64,000 bases of DNA, taken from assembly GCA_028278225.1 (NCBI GenBank), contig JANQEU010000075.1, positions 310,001 through 374,000 on the forward strand. The letters are read 5' to 3'. The DNA is from Cyclobacteriaceae bacterium (GTDB lineage Bacteria; Bacteroidota; Bacteroidia; Cytophagales; Cyclobacteriaceae). Below, piece after piece: positions 20,734 to 29,597 of this stretch (within the stretch, counting starts at the first letter, position 1; each line of letters opens with the position of its first letter). Below the pieces are notes generated by a model. It had not been told where the DNA came from. It worked only from the letters and a program-made list of their open reading frames with translations, and searched no databases. A program made the position numbers and the translations under genes.

Positions 20734-23700
20734 ATGAAGAGATATATATCATTACTTTTTGCTGTCTCTTTCATTACACTCTCATTCGCCCAGGACAACT
20801 TCCCCCGGAATGGGACCCGTGATGAAAGACCCTCAACCTACGCATTTACCAATGCAACCATTTTCCAGGACTATCAAACCAGGTTAGAAAATGCCACACT
20901 GATCATTCAGGATGGAAAAGTTTTAAGTGTTGGTACAAACCTGTCTATGCCAGCCGGTGCGATTATTACGGACCTGGATGGAAAATGGGTCTATCCGGCA
21001 CTGGTCGATCCCTACACCTCCTATGGACTTCCGGAGGTTAAGCGCAGATCCGGTTTTGGTGGCACACCCCAGTATGATTCAAAAAAGGAAGGCGCCTATG
21101 GCTGGAATGAGTCTGTGAAATCAGACTATACAGCCTCTGCCGAATTCAAAGTAGATGACAAAGCCGCCAAAAAGCTACGGGATCAGGGATTCGGATCGGT
21201 GCTGACTTTCAGAGCGGATGGTGTGATCCGCGGTTCAGGTGCATTCGTATCAACAGGGAACGAGGAAGACCATCTCATGGTGATCAACCCCGGCGTTTCT
21301 TCACATCTTTCCTTTAACAAAGGGACTTCCCGGCAACTGTATCCAACTTCGATCATGGGCATGGTCGCCCTGATCCGTCAGACTTACTATGACGCGCAGT
21401 GGTACAAAAACGGAGGTAATGAAGAACAGACTAATCAGACCTTAGAAAGTTTCAACAAGCTGCAGTCTTTACCTCAGATCTTTGAGGCAAACAGCGATAA
21501 GATACGTGTATTGCTGGCCGACAAGGTTGGTGATGAGTTTGGCACTCAATATATTATCAAAGGGAATGGTGATGAGTACCAGCGCATCAATGAGATCAAA
21601 GCGACAGGGGCTTCTCTCATTATTCCATTGAATTTTCCGAAAGTGTACGACGTGGACGACCCTATCGATGCACTTGAAATATCAATGACAGACCTCAAGC
21701 ATTGGGAACTTGCCCCAACTAATCCCGGCAGACTAGCCAATGCAGGGATCAATATTGCATTGACAGCCCATGGCCTCAAAGACATCAAAGACTACTGGAA
21801 AAATGTGAAAAAGGCTGTGGAATATGGCATGAGTGAAACACAAGCCCTAAAGGCCATGACCTACACCCCAGCATCGCTGGTAGACATGCAAAATGAGGTA
21901 GGTAGCCTGCAGCCTGGCAGAAGGGCCAACTTCATCATCGCGTCTGGCAACCTTTTCGACGATGGGAAGATCTTTGAAACCTGGGTACACGGTACCGGCT
22001 ATGAAGTGGCCGAAAAGGACCCAATGGATCTGGCCGGTAAATACCATTTCCAGGCAGGAGATGATACACATGTATTGGAGATCAGCGGAGAGGCCGGAAA
22101 ACACAAAGCTAAAATTGTAGTCAATGATACGACTTCCATTGATGTGAAACTGAAGGTAGATGATCAATCGCTGTCTATGAATTTTTCACATAAGGATAGT
22201 GAAGGATCAATGAGATTGACAGGTTGGACGGATGGCAGAAACCTGAAAGGAACCGGCCTCAACGAACGGTCCGAATGGATTAGCTGGACGGCGACTTTTA
22301 CGGAGGATATAGAGAAAAAAGACGAGAAAAAAGACCAGGAGGACGCTACAGTCGAAGTAGGCGACATGATCTACCCGTTTGTACCATATGGCTGGAAAGA
22401 GCAACCCAAACAGGAAACGATCCTGTTCAGGAATGCAACAGTCTGGACGATGGAGGGAGATGGTAAATTGGAGAATGCGGACGTTTTGGTTCAAAATGGC
22501 AAGATTGCTCAGGTAGGACAAAACCTGTCTGTTTCCGGAGCCCGGATCGTGGATGCCACCGGAAAACACGTTACACCCGGTATCATTGACGAACACAGTC
22601 ATGCGGCGCTAAGTGGAGTGAATGAGAGTTCGCATGCCATCACCGGAGAGGTTCGCCAGTATGATGCGGTTGATTCCGAGGATGTGAATATATACCGTCA
22701 ACTGGCCGGTGGTGTTGTAGCAGCCCAGTTGCTTCATGGATCAGCTAATCCTGTTGGCGGGCAATCCGCTTTAATTAAGTTCAGGTGGGGGAGCACTCCG
22801 GAAGGGTTACGTATACAGGGTGCAGATGAGTATATCAAGTTTGCACTGGGTGAAAATGTCAAACAATCCAACAGGAGCCCTCAATGGAACACCCGGTTCC
22901 CTCAAACACGCATGGGAGTGGAACAGGTCTTTGTGGATGGCTTTACCCGGGCCAGGGTTTATGACCAGGAGTGGAAAGCTTACAATGGGCTTTCAGCCAA
23001 GGTGAAGGCCCGTACTACCCCGCCGAGAAGAGACCTTCAACTGGAAGCATTGGCAGAGATCCTGAATAGTGAGCGATTTATCAGTTGCCATAGCTATGTG
23101 CAGTCAGAGATCAACATGCTTATGAAAGTGGCGGAACAATTTGATTTCAGGGTCAACACATTCACACATATCCTGGAGGGATATAAAGTGGCTGATAAAA
23201 TGGCTGCTCATGGGGTGGGGGGATCTACCTTCTCCGACTGGTGGGCGTACAAATATGAAGTCAGGGAGGCCATACCCTACAATGCCGCCCTGATGACGCA
23301 GGCGGGTGTTGTCGTGGCCATTAATTCGGACAGCCAGGAAATGGCGCGACGACTGAACCAGGAGGCGGGCAAATCCATTAAGTATGGCGGAATGGATGAG
23401 GTAGAGGCGCTGAAAATGGTAACCATAAACCCAGCGAAGCTACTTCACCTCGATGACCGTATGGGTAGCCTGAAAGCCGGCAAAGACGGTGATGTAGTGT
23501 TATGGGATGATCATCCTCTTTCCATCTACGCCAAACCCGAAATGACATTGGTGGACGGCATTGTCTATTTTGATGCGCCGAAAGATGCCGAAATGAGAGA
23601 TTGGATCAGGGCTGAGAGAACGAGATTGATCAATAAAATGAAGAATGCCAAAAAGAACGGGGCCAAAATACAAAAGGTTATGCGGAAGGAAAGGCATAAC

Positions 23701-23748
23701 TGGCATTGTGATGATATTGTTGAAGAATTGGGAACTGTAAACGAATAA
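20734..23748 (+). CDS. Exported double-domain amidohydrolase
   Basis: A signal peptide (SLLFAVSFITLSFAQ) precedes two amidohydrolase-like modules over 1004 residues. In the C-terminal module (about 560-970) the metal site looks complete: HSH at 621-623 after VTPGIIDE, His in ISCHSY and THILEGYK, and the Asp of VAINSDSQE. In the N-terminal module (about 25-430) the equivalent of the HxH strand reads WVYPALVDPYTSYG, with no histidine pair, so that half is probably not catalytic. Family reactions are metal-dependent hydrolysis of amide or related bonds; substrate unknown. The next gene starts 4 bp downstream and encodes a related protein. Confidence 0.86.
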   Translation: MKRYISLLFAVSFITLSFAQDNFPRNGTRDERPSTYAFTNATIFQDYQTRLENATLIIQDGKVLSVGTNLSMPAGAIITDLDGKWVYPALVDPYTSYGLPEVKRRSGFGGTPQYDSKKEGAYGWNESVKSDYTASAEFKVDDKAAKKLRDQGFGSVLTFRADGVIRGSGAFVSTGNEEDHLMVINPGVSSHLSFNKGTSRQLYPTSIMGMVALIRQTYYDAQWYKNGGNEEQTNQTLESFNKLQSLPQIFEANSDKIRVLLADKVGDEFGTQYIIKGNGDEYQRINEIKATGASLIIPLNFPKVYDVDDPIDALEISMTDLKHWELAPTNPGRLANAGINIALTAHGLKDIKDYWKNVKKAVEYGMSETQALKAMTYTPASLVDMQNEVGSLQPGRRANFIIASGNLFDDGKIFETWVHGTGYEVAEKDPMDLAGKYHFQAGDDTHVLEISGEAGKHKAKIVVNDTTSIDVKLKVDDQSLSMNFSHKDSEGSMRLTGWTDGRNLKGTGLNERSEWISWTATFTEDIEKKDEKKDQEDATVEVGDMIYPFVPYGWKEQPKQETILFRNATVWTMEGDGKLENADVLVQNGKIAQVGQNLSVSGARIVDATGKHVTPGIIDEHSHAALSGVNESSHAITGEVRQYDAVDSEDVNIYRQLAGGVVAAQLLHGSANPVGGQSALIKFRWGSTPEGLRIQGADEYIKFALGENVKQSNRSPQWNTRFPQTRMGVEQVFVDGFTRARVYDQEWKAYNGLSAKVKARTTPPRRDLQLEALAEILNSERFISCHSYVQSEINMLMKVAEQFDFRVNTFTHILEGYKVADKMAAHGVGGSTFSDWWAYKYEVREAIPYNAALMTQAGVVVAINSDSQEMARRLNQEAGKSIKYGGMDEVEALKMVTINPAKLLHLDDRMGSLKAGKDGDVVLWDDHPLSIYAKPEMTLVDGIVYFDAPKDAEMRDWIRAERTRLINKMKNAKKNGAKIQKVMRKERHNWHCDDIVEELGTVNE

Positions 23749-23752
23749 GATC

Positions 23753-25039
23753 ATGAAGATATTTACATACATATTCATATTGCTTCTAGGTGCTAATGTA
23801 GCGGCACAGACGCCGAGGCCGGCTGATCCTCAGTCAGAGCCCATTGCCATTGTAAATGCTACGGCACACATCGGGAACGGACAGGTTATTGACAATTCCT
23901 TTGTCACTTTTGATGGAGGCAAGATCACAGGAATAGGAAATGCCTCGGAGGCGCCTGATCTGTCCGGACACCGGCAAATCGATGCATCCGGCAAGCATGT
24001 TTATCCCGGGCTGATCCTGCCAGGTAGCAGGGTAGGACTGGAAGATATAGGCGCGGTGCGACCTACCAGGGATCATACCGAAGTAGGTGAGGTCACACCT
24101 AATGTCAGAAGTCAGATCGCATTCAATACAGATAGCGATATGCTGCCTACTTACCGATTCAATGGGATTTTGTTGGCCCAGGTGACGCCTTCCGGTGGGA
24201 CGGTAACGGGAACTTCCAGTATCATGATGCTGGATGGATGGAACTGGGAAGACGCAACCTACCGTAAGGATGATGCTGTACATGTGAACTGGCCGGCCAA
24301 GACATTTGGTGCAAGGTGGTGGATGGGTGAGACAGAAAGACGTGAAAACAAAAATTATGACAGCCAGGTGAATGCTATCCTCGGCCTGATCAAAGATGCC
24401 AAAGCTTATCACGCGGGTGATAACAAGGAAGTCAACCTGAAACTGGAAGCGATGAAGGGTGTGCTGGATGGCAGTCAGAACCTGTTTGTAAATGCCGGAA
24501 GGGCCAGGCAGATCGTAGAAGCTATAACGAAGCTAAAGGACGCCGGTATCAATAATATTGTACTGGTAGGGGCCAGGGATGCCTGGTATGTGAAAGACCT
24601 GATCAAAGACAACAACATTCCCGTGGTTCTGGACCAGGTGCATCGTACCCCTTCCCGGGAGGAAGAAGATATCAAAATGCCATTTAAGCTGCCGGCTTTA
24701 CTGAATGCCGAAGGTATTAAGGTGTCTTTACGTCAGAGCGGAAGCTTGATGGCCGGACGTAACCTGCCGTTTTATGCGGGTACGGCTGCAGCATATGGGG
24801 TAGCAAAAGAAGATGCCCTTAAAATGATCACCTCCAATACTGCCGAGATCCTGGGCATAGCTGACAGGACCGGAACACTGGAGACAGGGAAAGATGCTAA
24901 CATCGTCATTTCCGATGGAGATATCCTGGACATGAAGTCCAGCATCATATCATATGCCTTCATTCAGGGACGGGAAGTGATCATTGAAGGGAAGCAGCAG
25001 GAGTTATATCGGCGCTACAGAGACAAGTACTCCAACTAG
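23753..25039 (+). CDS. Exported amidohydrolase-like protein lacking the HxH metal motif
   Basis: Signal peptide (FTYIFILLLGANVAAQ) and 428 residues of amidohydrolase composite fold. The strand that normally carries HxH reads KHVYPGLILPGSRVGLED, without the histidines, as in the N-terminal half of the preceding protein. C-terminal features of the family are kept (AYGVAKEDALKMITSNTAEILGIADRTGTLETGKDANIVI). It is 4 bp downstream of the 1004-residue amidohydrolase and surely in the same operon. It may be a non-catalytic partner, or use other residues; sequence alone does not decide. Confidence 0.82.
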   Translation: MKIFTYIFILLLGANVAAQTPRPADPQSEPIAIVNATAHIGNGQVIDNSFVTFDGGKITGIGNASEAPDLSGHRQIDASGKHVYPGLILPGSRVGLEDIGAVRPTRDHTEVGEVTPNVRSQIAFNTDSDMLPTYRFNGILLAQVTPSGGTVTGTSSIMMLDGWNWEDATYRKDDAVHVNWPAKTFGARWWMGETERRENKNYDSQVNAILGLIKDAKAYHAGDNKEVNLKLEAMKGVLDGSQNLFVNAGRARQIVEAITKLKDAGINNIVLVGARDAWYVKDLIKDNNIPVVLDQVHRTPSREEEDIKMPFKLPALLNAEGIKVSLRQSGSLMAGRNLPFYAGTAAAYGVAKEDALKMITSNTAEILGIADRTGTLETGKDANIVISDGDILDMKSSIISYAFIQGREVIIEGKQQELYRRYRDKYSN

Positions 25040-25344
25040 CCCCCCATACGTCATACCGGAAAAAATTGACCTGAATTTCTCCTTAGGTCAATTTTTGTCC
25101 GGTATCATCGACGTTTCACATACACCTCCTGTTTGACCTGCTGCCAACAATCCTGAATAATGCTGTACAAAAGGAGGTTAATAGGTATGTATTGCCATCT
25201 CCGGGAGGACATTTTTTAGTTTGTATAACCTGAAATAAATGAAGACCCATTGAGGTTTAAAAATGGAAGATAAAGATTGCAGTTGATTTCCCGTTAAGAC
25301 GTATTGACAGCGTAGCAGGAGGATAAGACTTACTCTTGCACAAC
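25040..25344. other. Intergenic region between convergent genes, 305 bp
   Basis: Apart from the strong hairpin at 25053-25105, I see no coding frame, promoter pair or repeat in this stretch. Confidence 0.5.
25053..25105. terminator. Long hairpin, probable bidirectional terminator
   Basis: ATACCGGAAAAAATTGACCT (25053-25072) pairs with 25085-25105 across a 12-base loop; the stem is 20 bp with a single bulged base. Runs of A on one arm and T on the other suit termination of the convergent amidohydrolase and hipT transcripts. Confidence 0.7.
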
Positions 25345-26376
25345 TCAAACTTTTCCGGAATACGAATAATTCAAAGCCCTTAACCTGTCTTCATAATAAT
25401 CTATGTAACGTTTCTTTGCAACTTCTCCCAAGAAACTTCGTTCCACCAGCGTTTTGACATCAGGTTGATCCTGTCTGAAGAAATCAAGGAGCTTCCTGAT
25501 CCGGGGATCTGATATCCCGGTCTTTGATCCAAACTCGTAAAAATCATCATAGGCGTAAAAGCCATTGACTTCATAGCTTTCCGTAAGGTAACTACCCGTA
25601 AATAACCCATCAGATAGCGCCATTGCCGTATCATTTTGGATGTGGATGCGGGTATTGATCAGATCATAGGCCGGTGAAAGCAGGTAATCCCCACTATCCG
25701 TACGTTGCAGGGAAAAGTTTTTTAAATGAGCGTCACCATTTGAGAACAGGTAGTTAAATAATACCAGGGCAAAAAACTTCTCAATTTCAACGGGATATGC
25801 GGCCACGGTTTTTCTCATGATTTCAGACATAGCCTCATAGCTGCCTTCATTTTTAAACGCTTCACCATGCGTGTGGCGGGTACGAAGCATTAACGAGGCA
25901 AAATCTTCCTGTGCAGTCCGGGTTCCATCCCCGACAATATCGAATCGTCTGGTAAGGTATGCCGGCTCGCCATTCTTAAAGAGGATTATGGCATTTTCTG
26001 CTACATTCAGTTTGTAGACCTGCCTCGCGATCTGCATGGTCACGTGTTCGTTGGCCGGCAATTCTTCAATTGCTCCGATCGTTTCCCGGCGTGGGATCGG
26101 TTTTAAGATGAACATGCCATTTTCTCCCACTTTTGTTAACCTCAACCGGTTTTTTTCAAGGATGAGCGATTGCTTCACCTGAACCCCTGATATGGAGAAT
26201 GTCCTTCGGTTTAGACGAAATTGTTCAGCCGCTTCCTCACTTTCATGCGGAGGATCAAATGGCAGAATATGGCTGACCTTTTTGCCGTTAAAAAGTTTTT
26301 TCAGTGCGGTTGGGCTGTAACTGTTGAATCCTTCCGAGAGAGTGGAGGGGCAATATTTAATTTCCGAAAAACTCAT
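25345..26376 (-). CDS. hipT: HipT-type serine/threonine kinase toxin
   Basis: HipA-fold kinase of 343 residues lacking the N-terminal subdomain that is fused in HipA; that part is the separate gene upstream, as in the HipBST system. The Gly-rich loop reads TFSISGVQVK with Ser61-Ile-Ser63, matching the SxS autophosphorylation motif of E. coli HipT (Ser57/Ser59). An ATP-binding lysine is in FILKP, the catalytic motif is SNGDAHLKNFSL, and the metal Asp is in LSPAYDLINT. Known target of E. coli HipT is TrpS; the target here is inferred at best. The start overlaps the hipS stop by 4 bp (ATGA), indicating translational coupling. Confidence 0.9.
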   Translation of the reverse strand: MSFSEIKYCPSTLSEGFNSYSPTALKKLFNGKKVSHILPFDPPHESEEAAEQFRLNRRTFSISGVQVKQSLILEKNRLRLTKVGENGMFILKPIPRRETIGAIEELPANEHVTMQIARQVYKLNVAENAIILFKNGEPAYLTRRFDIVGDGTRTAQEDFASLMLRTRHTHGEAFKNEGSYEAMSEIMRKTVAAYPVEIEKFFALVLFNYLFSNGDAHLKNFSLQRTDSGDYLLSPAYDLINTRIHIQNDTAMALSDGLFTGSYLTESYEVNGFYAYDDFYEFGSKTGISDPRIRKLLDFFRQDQPDVKTLVERSFLGEVAKKRYIDYYEDRLRALNYSYSGKV

Positions 26377-26699
26377 GACTCAAGTGGAATGACCGTGATC
26401 GGGCCAATGGTGTCGTGCTGTGCTGTTTGACACAAAATACCGAAATGGTCCCTTTTGTCAATTTTCAGGTACCTGCTTTGCAAACTTAAATTGGCGCCTT
26501 CCGCCAGTAGATTGAAAAAGAATGAAAACAGGTGGTCTGAATGATATTCCTGCCGGCTTTTGGGGAGGGTAATGCTTATCATGGGTTTTTTAGTGTCCAG
26601 AAAGTAGCGCTCATCATAACGAAAGCTAAAGGTCCGGTCATCGTGTTCCGTCAAGATGCCTGCTTTCTCTCCATTGTAAAGCACCTCGGCCTGTCTCAC
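26373..26699 (-). CDS. hipS: HipS-like antitoxin (stand-alone HipA N-terminal domain)
   Basis: A 108-residue protein equivalent to the N-terminal subdomain 1 of HipA (Couple_hipA). It opens AEVLYNGEKAGILTE and contains the family stretch ISITLPKSRQEYHSDHLFSFFFNLLAEG and HFGIL. In E. coli HipBST the HipS protein, not HipB, neutralises the kinase; the same role is inferred here. It begins with GTG in a GTGA overlap with hipB and ends in an ATGA overlap with hipT. It contains no tryptophan at all. Confidence 0.85.
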   Translation of the reverse strand: MRQAEVLYNGEKAGILTEHDDRTFSFRYDERYFLDTKKPMISITLPKSRQEYHSDHLFSFFFNLLAEGANLSLQSRYLKIDKRDHFGILCQTAQHDTIGPITVIPLES

Positions 26700-26914
26700 G
26701 GATTAAACTTTAATTGCTTCACCTCCAGTCTGAGCTCCATTCCCAAAACATCAGCCAGTCTATTTAAAACTCCAACTGAAGGGTTGGCCTGACCTCTTTC
26801 GATCTTATAAAGGGTATTCACGCTTACTCCGGCCATTTCCGCCAGGACCGGTTGTGTGATGCGCAATGCATTCCTGCGTGCCTTTATTGCACTTCCTAAT
26901 TCTAAAAATAACAT
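26696..26914 (-). CDS. hipB: HipB-like XRE helix-turn-helix repressor
   Basis: A 72-residue DNA-binding protein of the XRE/Cro-CI class: IKARRNALRITQPVLAEMAGVSVNTLYKIERGQANPSVGVLNRLADVLGMEL, presented here as the HTH core at about residues 8-60 (key parts QPVLAEMAGVS and TLYKIERGQANPS). It is first in the hipB-hipS-hipT operon and should autorepress it through the palindromes around its own start codon. It is shorter than E. coli HipB and has almost no C-terminal tail, so contact with the kinase may be limited. Confidence 0.88.
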   Translation of the reverse strand: MLFLELGSAIKARRNALRITQPVLAEMAGVSVNTLYKIERGQANPSVGVLNRLADVLGMELRLEVKQLKFNP

Positions 26915-26927
26915 TATAATGTGATTT
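26908..26927. promoter_or_regulatory. Operator O1 overlapping the hipB start codon
   Basis: Centred on the perfect palindrome CATTATAATG (26912-26921), extended as ACATTATAATGTGATT. The hipB ATG lies inside it. The 14-base arm ATTATAATGTGATT (26913-26926) recurs in inverted orientation in O2. Confidence 0.65.
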
Positions 26928-26933
26928 TCAGTG

Positions 26934-26965
26934 TAAATATAGCATGCTCTTAACTAAAAATCAAA
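26934..26965 (-). promoter_or_regulatory. Candidate hipBST promoter
   Basis: On the minus strand TTTG (26965-26962) and TATATTTA (26941-26934) are 20 bp apart, fitting the Bacteroidota -33/-7 arrangement with one mismatch in the -7 box. Transcription would start only about 10-15 bases before the hipB ATG. Operators O1 and O2 lie on either side. Confidence 0.55.
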
Positions 26966-26968
26966 CAT

Positions 26969-26988
26969 AATCACATTATAATATGATT
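26969..26988. promoter_or_regulatory. Operator O2 upstream of the hipBST promoter
   Basis: AATCACATTATAATATGATT is a 20-bp dyad symmetric at all but two paired positions, and its first 14 bases are the exact inverse of the O1 arm. The centre-to-centre distance to O1 is 62 bp, close to six helical turns. Confidence 0.62.
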
Positions 26989-27084
26989 TTTCATAATTCT
27001 CCGATTAGTGTGTGACCACATACACTCCCACATGCAACACTTCCCTGTAACCTTTGTCTTTGGGTGGAGTAGTCTAAACATCCA

Positions 27085-29475
27085 ATGTCCATGCTCCACA
27101 ACTATCTCAAAATAGCTCTGAGGTCTTTCACTAGAAACAAAGGCTACACCATCCTCAATCTCGTAGGACTTTCGACAGGTCTTACAACTTTCATATTGAT
27201 TGTCCTTTATGTGAATTACGAGTTCAGCTTTGATAACTATCATGAACATAAGGACCGCATCTACAGAATAGTAAAGGAAGATAAGTTTTTTTACCAGGGG
27301 AGTAATAAATATGGAGTTACACCTGCGCCATTGGGCCCGGTACTTCCACTGGAATTTCCGGAGATCGAAAAAGTTACAAGGATTGATCCAAATTCAGGCG
27401 TGTTGATCGGGGTCGGCGACAAGGTGTTTTTCGAATCACGGATCCACGGGCTGGACAGTGATGCATTTAAGATTTTCACTTTCAATGTTGCCCATGGCGA
27501 CATCCGTGAATTTTTAACCGGGAAATATACGGCGGTACTTTCAAGGTCGGCTTCCGAAAGATTTTTTGGTGATGAAAATCCGATTGGTAAGACTATTCGA
27601 TACAGGGACAAGACGCCTTTTGCAGTGGTGGGTGTGATCGAGGACATGCCAAAAAATTCGCATTTCAGAATGGATGTGATGCTGGACTTTGAAAGTACAC
27701 TGGAAGCCGATAATCAAAGTTTAACAAGATGGAACAGCAATTCCTACTATACCTATTTTCTTGTAAAAGAAGGTGCAGACCCGGAACAAATTGAGGCCAG
27801 ATTCCCTCAGCTGCGGGATAAGTATACCAATGACAAAATAGATGAAGACGGCCAGTCGACCAGGTACTTTCTGCAGGAATTCACTGATATTCACCTGTTT
27901 TCCGATGTGAATTTTGATATAGCGCCTGTGACTAATGGCAGGCTGCTGCGGCTTTATCTGCTAATTGCTTTTTTGATCCTGGTTATCGCATGTGTTAATT
28001 ATGTCAACCTGGCTACCGCCCGTGCCCTGAAGAGAGCAAAGGAGGTAGGTATCCGTAAGGTGGTCGGAGCGGTCCGCGGAAACCTGATCATGCAATTCCT
28101 GGTGGAATCCCTGGCGCTGTCTTTCATCGCGCTTGTTGTTTCATTAGTCAGCGCTTACCTGATATTACCGGTATTTTCGCAATTCACAGATCGTGATCTG
28201 ACCTTGCAACTGGGATTCGGTTCAGGATTTGTCACTGAAGCGGTTGTGTTGTTCGTGGCTGTTGGTATTATTTCCGGTGCATATCCTGCATACATTTTAT
28301 CTTCTGTTCGCCCTGTACATTCGCTGAAAGGTGGTAGTACATCCACAGGAACCGGTAAATCCACGGTAAGAAATGCATTGGTTATTCTACAATTCACCAT
28401 ATCCGGTATTCTGATTATTGGTACCCTCGTCATTTACCATCAGATGCAATTTATTCAGAATAAGGAAATGGGTTATGACCGGGATCAGATCGTTGTAATA
28501 TTCCTTCGTGACCAGGATTTACGTCAGAGATTTCCGGTATTTAAAAACGCATTATTAAAAATACCCGGAGTGTCAATGGTAGCGGTGTCCTCATCGTTAC
28601 CCAATAATATTGGCTCAAATTCACGACCGAACTGGCCGGGGAAACCTGAAGATCTGGATATTCCCCTTTTCTACCACGCAAGAGCAGACCATGATTTTCT
28701 TGATCTGTATGGAATTGAGATGGCGGCGGGCAGGAATTTTTCAGAGGAAATGGGAGATGGGAAAAACACCATGCTCATCAATGAAACCGCTGCTAGCATG
28801 TTAGGGTGGGAGCAACCGCTGGGACAGCAAATGATCAGTGGGAAGGATACGGCCAGGATCATTGGTATCATTAAAGATTTCCATCAACATTCCCTGCACC
28901 TGGGTTTCAAACCGCTACAACTGTTCTTCGGTGAGGATCAACGCAGGGTTTCCATAAAAATCGAATCCGAACATTTTGATGAGGTGATTACCTCCATCGA
29001 GGAAACCTATAATACATTTTCATCGAAATACCCTTTCGACTATCAGTTTTTTGATGACATTTTTTACAGGGCATATCAAAATGAGCAGAGAACATCTGTG
29101 CTGGCCACCTGGTCTACATTCCTTACCATTATCATCGCTTGCCTTGGATTATATGGCCTGGCAACTTACAGTGCCGAAAGACGTCTCAGAGAAATCGGAA
29201 TAAGAAAAGTACTGGGGGCCACATTGAAGAACCTGCTGATATTGCTGTCGAAAGATTTCGCCATACTGATCATGATCTCATTTTTGATCGCGATCCCTGT
29301 TGCCTACTATGCCATTGGCAAGTGGCTGGAGAATTTTGCGTTTCATGTTCCTATTGGAGCAGTGGATTTTCTGGTTTCATTTACACTTTTAATGGTGATA
29401 GGAGGTGTAACGATCGGCTATCGAACGTTCATGGCATGTTCCAATAATCCCGTTGACGTTTTGAGAAATGAATAG
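27085..29475 (+). CDS. ABC transporter permease, MacB/FtsX type
   Basis: A 796-residue paralogue of the permease at 18173-20608. It has a first transmembrane helix (NLVGLSTGLTTFILIVLYVNY), periplasmic MacB_PCD region, the FtsX motif KRAKEVGIRKVVGAVRG with three following helices, then a second half with the same plan ending in RLREIGIRKVLGATL and the C-terminus NPVDVLRNE. ATG 27085 or 27091 may be the start. It is divergent from hipBST and has no adjacent ATPase gene. The physiological cargo is unknown. Confidence 0.88.
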   Translation: MSMLHNYLKIALRSFTRNKGYTILNLVGLSTGLTTFILIVLYVNYEFSFDNYHEHKDRIYRIVKEDKFFYQGSNKYGVTPAPLGPVLPLEFPEIEKVTRIDPNSGVLIGVGDKVFFESRIHGLDSDAFKIFTFNVAHGDIREFLTGKYTAVLSRSASERFFGDENPIGKTIRYRDKTPFAVVGVIEDMPKNSHFRMDVMLDFESTLEADNQSLTRWNSNSYYTYFLVKEGADPEQIEARFPQLRDKYTNDKIDEDGQSTRYFLQEFTDIHLFSDVNFDIAPVTNGRLLRLYLLIAFLILVIACVNYVNLATARALKRAKEVGIRKVVGAVRGNLIMQFLVESLALSFIALVVSLVSAYLILPVFSQFTDRDLTLQLGFGSGFVTEAVVLFVAVGIISGAYPAYILSSVRPVHSLKGGSTSTGTGKSTVRNALVILQFTISGILIIGTLVIYHQMQFIQNKEMGYDRDQIVVIFLRDQDLRQRFPVFKNALLKIPGVSMVAVSSSLPNNIGSNSRPNWPGKPEDLDIPLFYHARADHDFLDLYGIEMAAGRNFSEEMGDGKNTMLINETAASMLGWEQPLGQQMISGKDTARIIGIIKDFHQHSLHLGFKPLQLFFGEDQRRVSIKIESEHFDEVITSIEETYNTFSSKYPFDYQFFDDIFYRAYQNEQRTSVLATWSTFLTIIIACLGLYGLATYSAERRLREIGIRKVLGATLKNLLILLSKDFAILIMISFLIAIPVAYYAIGKWLENFAFHVPIGAVDFLVSFTLLMVIGGVTIGYRTFMACSNNPVDVLRNE

Positions 29476-29597
29476 ACAGACAATGGGAACAACAGAAATA
29501 TTTCACAACCGGAGCAACCAAGTTACCGGTATTACATCTTTCAGATAGTTAATAGTTGAGCTACCTTTATAAAGCATCACAAAAAACTCGAAATCTC

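Noticed and set aside
23834-24412. 192-codon minus-strand frame opposite the second amidohydrolase
   Set aside because: Antisense to a well-supported gene; composition is typical of a shadow frame.
18173-29475. The two large permeases considered as part of one transporter operon
   Set aside because: They are on opposite strands, about 6.5 kb apart with other genes between, and neither has an ATPase gene.
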